Source: Runella zeae DSM 19591
GTDB lineage: Bacteria; Bacteroidota; Bacteroidia; Cytophagales; Spirosomataceae
Direction: 5' to 3'
Length of the DNA stretch: 64,000 nt
Assembly (NCBI RefSeq): GCF_000423565.1
Contig: NZ_KE384046.1
Coordinates: 42,153-106,152, forward strand
Shown here: positions 60,243 through 64,000 of the stretch, one piece after another
Layout: every line of letters starts with the position of its first letter
Position numbering within the stretch: the stretch's first letter is position 1
Position numbers and translations under genes: made by a program
Notes under the pieces: generated by a model
Seen by the model: only the letters and a program-made list of their open reading frames with translations
What the model was told of the DNA's origin: nothing
Databases searched by the model: none

Positions 60243-60368
60243 GAAGTGCTAATTGAGGAATGTAATAATTTGAAAATGTGCCGATTGAGGGATATGGTGA
60301 CAGATGGTGAGTGGAGTGTAATTGTTGAGTTTTTCAATTACCTAATTATTTAATTAAAAAAGCTTTTT

Positions 60369-61052
60369 ATGAAATTTTTTGTGGTAGGACTCGGCAATTT
60401 TGGTGCCACCCTTAGCATCAATCTCACCTCTTTAGGGCATGAGGTCATTGGAGCTGACATAAGTCTCAACAAAGTGGAATCGCTCAAAAATCGTATTACT
60501 CATACGGTGTGTATGGATTGTACGGATGCCAACAATCTACACAGCTTGCCGCTCAAAGAAATGGACGTAGTAATAGTAGCTATTGGAGAAGATTTTGCGG
60601 CTTCGGTCTTGATTACGGCATTGCTCAAACAGCAAAACGTAAAAAAGCTCATTGGGAGGGCTTTCAATGAAGTGCATCGTACGGTGATTGAAGCGTTGGG
60701 AGTAGATGAGTTGCTTTTTCCAGAACAAGAAGCCGCCGAGCGCGTAGCCAAACGTTTGACGTTGCCTTTTGTGGAAAATTCTTATGAAATATGCGAACAA
60801 TCGGCAATGATGGAGCTGAGTATTCCGCCTAAGTTTTATTATCAAAGACTGGACGAAACGGGCCTAACCGACGTAAAAGATTTAAAAGTAGTAGGTTATC
60901 TCAATATTCAGTCTGAAAAGAGTTTATGGGGGTATAGCCGAAACGTCAAAAAATTGGATGTAGATGTAGCACCTTCCAGAGAATTGAAGCCAGGAGATAG
61001 ATTGTTGATTATTGGAAATGTGAAAGAAATCAAAAAAATCATTGATAAATAA
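60369..61052 (+). CDS. trkA: TrkA/KtrA-type potassium channel regulatory subunit
   Basis: The 227-residue cytoplasmic protein has an RCK-N Rossmann domain (FFVVGLGNFGATLSINLTS, the GxGxFG nucleotide site, then VIGADISLNKVESL) and an RCK-C domain (about 140-225, ending GDRLLIIGNVKEIKKI). It is a single-RCK protein like KtrA, gating the TrkH/KtrB pore in response to nucleotide or ligand. Its position right after the transporter supports the pairing. Confidence 0.92.
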   Translation: MKFFVVGLGNFGATLSINLTSLGHEVIGADISLNKVESLKNRITHTVCMDCTDANNLHSLPLKEMDVVIVAIGEDFAASVLITALLKQQNVKKLIGRAFNEVHRTVIEALGVDELLFPEQEAAERVAKRLTLPFVENSYEICEQSAMMELSIPPKFYYQRLDETGLTDVKDLKVVGYLNIQSEKSLWGYSRNVKKLDVDVAPSRELKPGDRLLIIGNVKEIKKIIDK

Positions 61053-61085
61053 ATACTTTGCTTCATCTTCAAACTACTAATCTTT

Positions 61086-63113
61086 ATGCGTAGACTTCTA
61101 TTCTCGATGTGTATGGTGGGAATATCTGCTTTGGGAGGCGCTCAAAATAAAGCTACTTCCTATTTCCCGTCAGCCCATGATTGGATGGCCAAAACACCCG
61201 CTGCCTTGGGGCTTAATTCCACCAAAATCCAAGAAGCGATTGCTTTTGCGCAAGCCGCCGAATCCAAGAATCCCCGAAATCTTGAATATTCTCATTATCA
61301 GAGTTTTGGGAAAGAGCCTTATGGGTATGCTATTGGGCCTTTTGCCGACCGTGGTGACCAAACAGGCTTGATTGTTTATAAAGGATACATTATCGCTCAA
61401 TGGGGCGAGCCTTCGCGTTGTGATATTACCAATAGTGTCACCAAGAGCTTTTTGTCAAGTGTAGTAGGGGTGGCCTTAGACAAAGGTCTGATTAGGAGTG
61501 TCAAAGATACTGTAGCGCCTTATGTACCACCGATTGAGCTGTATGGGCAGCCTGTGATGCGTCCTGCCGAAGAATGGGGTAAACCCGAAATGCTCCGACT
61601 GTTTGATACGCCGCACAATCGCCGTATTACCTGGGATGATATGCTGCGTCAAACTTCGGATTGGGAAGGAACACTCTGGGGCAAGCCTGATTGGGCCGAC
61701 CGCCCCGATAAGGATGCCGCTACGTGGCTCTCTCGCCCGCGCAATGCTCCCGGTACGGTGTATGAATATAATGACGTGCGAGTCAATGCTTTGGCTTTGG
61801 CCGCTACGAGTGTATGGCGTAAGTCTTTGCCGCAAGTATTGAAAGAGTATATCATGGAGCCTATCGGTGCCTCTAATACGTGGCGTTGGACAGGCTATCG
61901 AAATGCGTGGATTGTACTCGACGGACAGCCTGTTCAATCGGTCAGTGGCGGCGGGCATTGGGGAGGTGGTATGTTTATCAATGCGTTTGACATGGCTCGT
62001 TTTGGATTGTTGACGCTGCACCGGGGCAACTGGAACGGAAAACAACTCTTGTCGGAACAATGGGTAAAACAAGCCACTACCCCTACAGCAGCACAACCTA
62101 CTTACGGCTACATGAATTGGTTTCTGAATACTGACCGTAAGCCTCTGCCGAGCGCGCCTGCCAATGTGTACTATCACGTGGGCAATGGAACCAATATTGT
62201 GTATGTAGACCCAGAGCATGAGCTGGTGATGGTGCTACGGTGGATTGAAAATAATGCCCTTGATGGCATTGTCAAAAGGGTATTAGAGGCTTTTACCCCT
62301 TCTGTACCCGATACTGAAATTTATCTTACTGACCTAAAAATAGCAGGCGATAAAGCAACCCTCGGCAAACCTCTGAATGTGACAAAACGGGCGGGTTATG
62401 ATAATCAACCTTCTTTTACGACTGATGGCAAAAAAATACTCTATACACAGCAGGCCAATGGGCAAACGGATATTTGGGCGTATGACTTGTCAAAAAAAAC
62501 AAATACTGCGCTGACCAAAACCCAAGAAAGTGAGTATTCGGCGACGGTGACGCCTGATAAGAAACACATTTCTACCATAAGAGTGGAAGCCGACCAAACA
62601 CAGCGGCTTTGGAAGTTTGATTTGGCGACAGGAGGCAATCCTGAGCTACTCTTGAAAGACATCAAGCCCGTGGGTTATCACTGTTGGTATGGTACCGATT
62701 CATTGGTTTTGTTTGTGCTAGGCAACCCTAATACCCTTCAAGTAGCACGAGTATCCACAGGACAAGGCCAGGTGATTACGACCAACGTAGGTCGTTCGTT
62801 ACTAAAGATTCCTGCTCAAGAGGCAGTGAGTTTTGTACATAAAGTTTCGGCTAATGAGTGGCAAGTGGAGGCATTGGATATGAGAACTTTACAGACTAAA
62901 AAACTCATCACAACCCCTTCGGGCAGTGAAGATTGTGCATGGTCAAGCGACGGGACGCTATGGATGGCACAGGGCGCAAAACTCTACAAGTGGAATCCTA
63001 AGTATAATGCTGAGTGGCAGGAAGTAGCCGATTGGAGTAGCCTAGGAATCAAACAAATCACGCGGTTGGCGATCAATCCCCAAAACAATAAATTGGCTTT
63101 TGTAGGGCAGTAA
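61086..63113 (+). CDS. Exported serine hydrolase with C-terminal PD40 propeller repeats
   Basis: The 675-residue protein has a signal peptide (LLFSMCMVGISALGGAQ), then a beta-lactamase-related domain: Ser in NSVTKSFLSSVV, the Tyr motif YEYNDVRVNAL and HVGNGTNIVYV in place of KTG. From about residue 420 there are TolB/PD40-type repeats (NQPSFTTDGKKILYTQQANG, QTDIWAYDLSKKT, EDCAWSSDGTLWM), a partial six-bladed propeller. This combination suggests an envelope peptidase or esterase with a binding propeller; the substrate is unknown. It starts 33 bases after trkA. Confidence 0.88.
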   Translation: MRRLLFSMCMVGISALGGAQNKATSYFPSAHDWMAKTPAALGLNSTKIQEAIAFAQAAESKNPRNLEYSHYQSFGKEPYGYAIGPFADRGDQTGLIVYKGYIIAQWGEPSRCDITNSVTKSFLSSVVGVALDKGLIRSVKDTVAPYVPPIELYGQPVMRPAEEWGKPEMLRLFDTPHNRRITWDDMLRQTSDWEGTLWGKPDWADRPDKDAATWLSRPRNAPGTVYEYNDVRVNALALAATSVWRKSLPQVLKEYIMEPIGASNTWRWTGYRNAWIVLDGQPVQSVSGGGHWGGGMFINAFDMARFGLLTLHRGNWNGKQLLSEQWVKQATTPTAAQPTYGYMNWFLNTDRKPLPSAPANVYYHVGNGTNIVYVDPEHELVMVLRWIENNALDGIVKRVLEAFTPSVPDTEIYLTDLKIAGDKATLGKPLNVTKRAGYDNQPSFTTDGKKILYTQQANGQTDIWAYDLSKKTNTALTKTQESEYSATVTPDKKHISTIRVEADQTQRLWKFDLATGGNPELLLKDIKPVGYHCWYGTDSLVLFVLGNPNTLQVARVSTGQGQVITTNVGRSLLKIPAQEAVSFVHKVSANEWQVEALDMRTLQTKKLITTPSGSEDCAWSSDGTLWMAQGAKLYKWNPKYNAEWQEVADWSSLGIKQITRLAINPQNNKLAFVGQ

Positions 63114-63137
63114 AAGCGAGAATTTGAAAACCCCTTG

Positions 63138-63175
63138 ATCTCAGTAGTACCCTGTGTGCTGCTGAGATTAATTTT
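63138..63175 (+). terminator. terminator after the serine hydrolase gene
   Basis: The 13-bp stem ATCTCAGTAGTAC / GTGCTGCTGAGAT (with G-T pairs) is followed by TAATTTTATA. Confidence 0.7.
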
Positions 63176-63604
63176 ATATAGAAATCCAATTTTCAAAGTT
63201 GATTAAATACTTGGAAATATACCTATATTAACTTTAATATTCTTTTTTGTAGATATTTGTACTTATTTGTATTAGTGTTAGTGTTTCTGCTAATTTTTTT
63301 TGTGTCTTTTTTATAACCTGCCCGTCTAAAGTATCTGAGGATGTTAGGGATCTATTTGTCGCCTAATTCAACGAAGGATTTATACAGTTTAACGTTTTTT
63401 TAACAACCCAATGATTGGATATCTTTAGAAGATAGAGAGAGGATAGTTTAGCAACCTATAGAGTCTTTGATAAAGTGTGTTTCTTAGATTTTTAAATTTC
63501 GAAATTAAGAAATTTGAATAAAATTCAATATGTAGATAATTTTTGATGAATCTTAGGTGTGCCACATAAGTAAAAGTGATGGGGGTGCATTGCAAATTGT
63601 CGTT
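63176..63604. other. AT-rich intergenic region before the insertion sequence
   Basis: About 430 bases with no ORF of protein-like composition and no recognisable RNA. The stretch GGTGTGCCACATAAGTAAAA starting at about 63556 could be near the left end of the insertion sequence, but I cannot confirm an inverted repeat because the right end is outside the window. Confidence 0.4.
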
Positions 63605-63612
63605 TAACTTTG
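63605..63612 (+). promoter_or_regulatory. -7 promoter element of the transposase gene
   Basis: TAACTTTG matches TAnnTTTG, 21 bases before the ATG at 63633. Host-type promoter sequence supports expression of the element. Confidence 0.5.
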
Positions 63613-63632
63613 TGATTTACATTCTTTTAATT

Positions 63633-64000
63633 ATGACACGAGAAGAGTTACATAAACTAATAGATTCTGAGTACGATAAACTTGAATCAATGCCCTTGGG
63701 CCACACATTGTACGATTTAGAAGTAAGGGTTGAAATGATCAAGCAGAAGGTTGGTCAAGCCCTGCTACAGAGCCAAACCGGTGCGTGTAATGATCGTCGA
63801 AAAAAAAAAAGATACTGACACGCAGCGGGGAGATTGATGTTTTGCATGATTCTATTTATTCCATGAAAGACACCCGGTTCGGCTATTCTGCTCTTGTTCA
63901 AGAGGATATGCTTCATCTGGCTCAACAGAGTGTGTACAAAGATGCTGCCAATACCTTCACACGCTTTACAAATGTTAAAATTAATCCATCGCAGTATCAG
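63633..64000 (+). mobile_element. Insertion sequence, 5' part; transposase split by a -1 shift on A11
   Basis: The first frame (63633-63818, 61 codons) begins MTREELHKLIDSEYDKLE and ends NDRRKKKRY. The -1 frame is open across the run of eleven A (63800-63810) to the window edge and reads KILTRSGEIDVLHDSIY, then LHLAQQSVYKDAANTFTRF. This 'RRKKK.LTR.GEI' layout matches transposases of the ISKra4/UPF0236 kind, from memory of those families. Slippage on the A run would join both parts into one transposase, as in other elements with slippery A tracts. The gene runs off the right edge. Confidence 0.65.

Overview
The window comes from a member of the Bacteroidota, most probably of the Cytophagales. 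The support is a repeated Bacteroidota-type promoter (TAnnTTTG -7 box) in front of many genes, a Rho factor with a long acidic insert, a YidC with a long basic tail, a GH3/serine-hydrolase fusion, a PLP arginine decarboxylase and a bacteriophytochrome with its own heme oxygenase. Genes lie on both strands, mostly as single genes or short operons. I saw no rRNA, tRNA or CRISPR array. Both edges cut genes: a C-terminal stub at the left and an insertion-sequence transposase at the right.

Layout. 0-6.6 kb: TetR regulator, membrane acyltransferase, then a light-sensing set (single-domain response regulator, heme oxygenase, phytochrome kinase) whose 3' end overlaps a convergent HAD phosphatase. 6.6-11.75 kb: a nested palindrome, a frameshifted secreted-protein gene, an OmpR/histidine-kinase pair, then two tandemly duplicated secreted proteins flanking a small membrane protein. 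Each of these three small genes is preceded by four 11-bp TTCTAAt-type direct repeats at a fixed distance from its -7 box, which looks like a local regulon of the adjacent two-component system. 11.75-25.9 kb: mostly housekeeping (methyltransferase, hisS, yidC, rho, RsmI-like enzyme, hydrolase, collagen-like lipoprotein, purK, NDH-2, nadA).

25.9-36 kb is the most accessory-looking part: a zeta-toxin-like kinase with an overlapping 53-codon partner, a nucleotidyltransferase, yidD, a miniature protein-kinase-like protein, and an AAA ATPase/TOPRIM-like pair that may be a defence module and runs straight into an orphan nuoH. Two consecutive leader-ORF-plus-terminator units that look like attenuators follow, in front of a PcfJ-like gene. 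Next come two different RNA ligases (DRB0094 family and RtcB).

36-54.9 kb: a TPR/LuxR-type regulator, valS, membrane proteins, an Lrp regulator, a GmhB-like phosphatase, a 38-residue lipoprotein, speA, glpK, a fatty-acid-hydroxylase-like protein, tsaC, a VWA protein, an ethanolamine-type permease, xerD and a class V aminotransferase. 54.9-64 kb: GC-rich repeats, the GH3/beta-lactamase-like fusion, a TrkH/TrkA potassium uptake pair, a serine hydrolase with a propeller domain, and the left part of an insertion sequence whose transposase reading frame shifts by -1 on a run of eleven A residues. Dispersed short inverted-repeat elements occur at about 6.8, 9.6, 24.2, 27.6, 47.3 and 55 kb.
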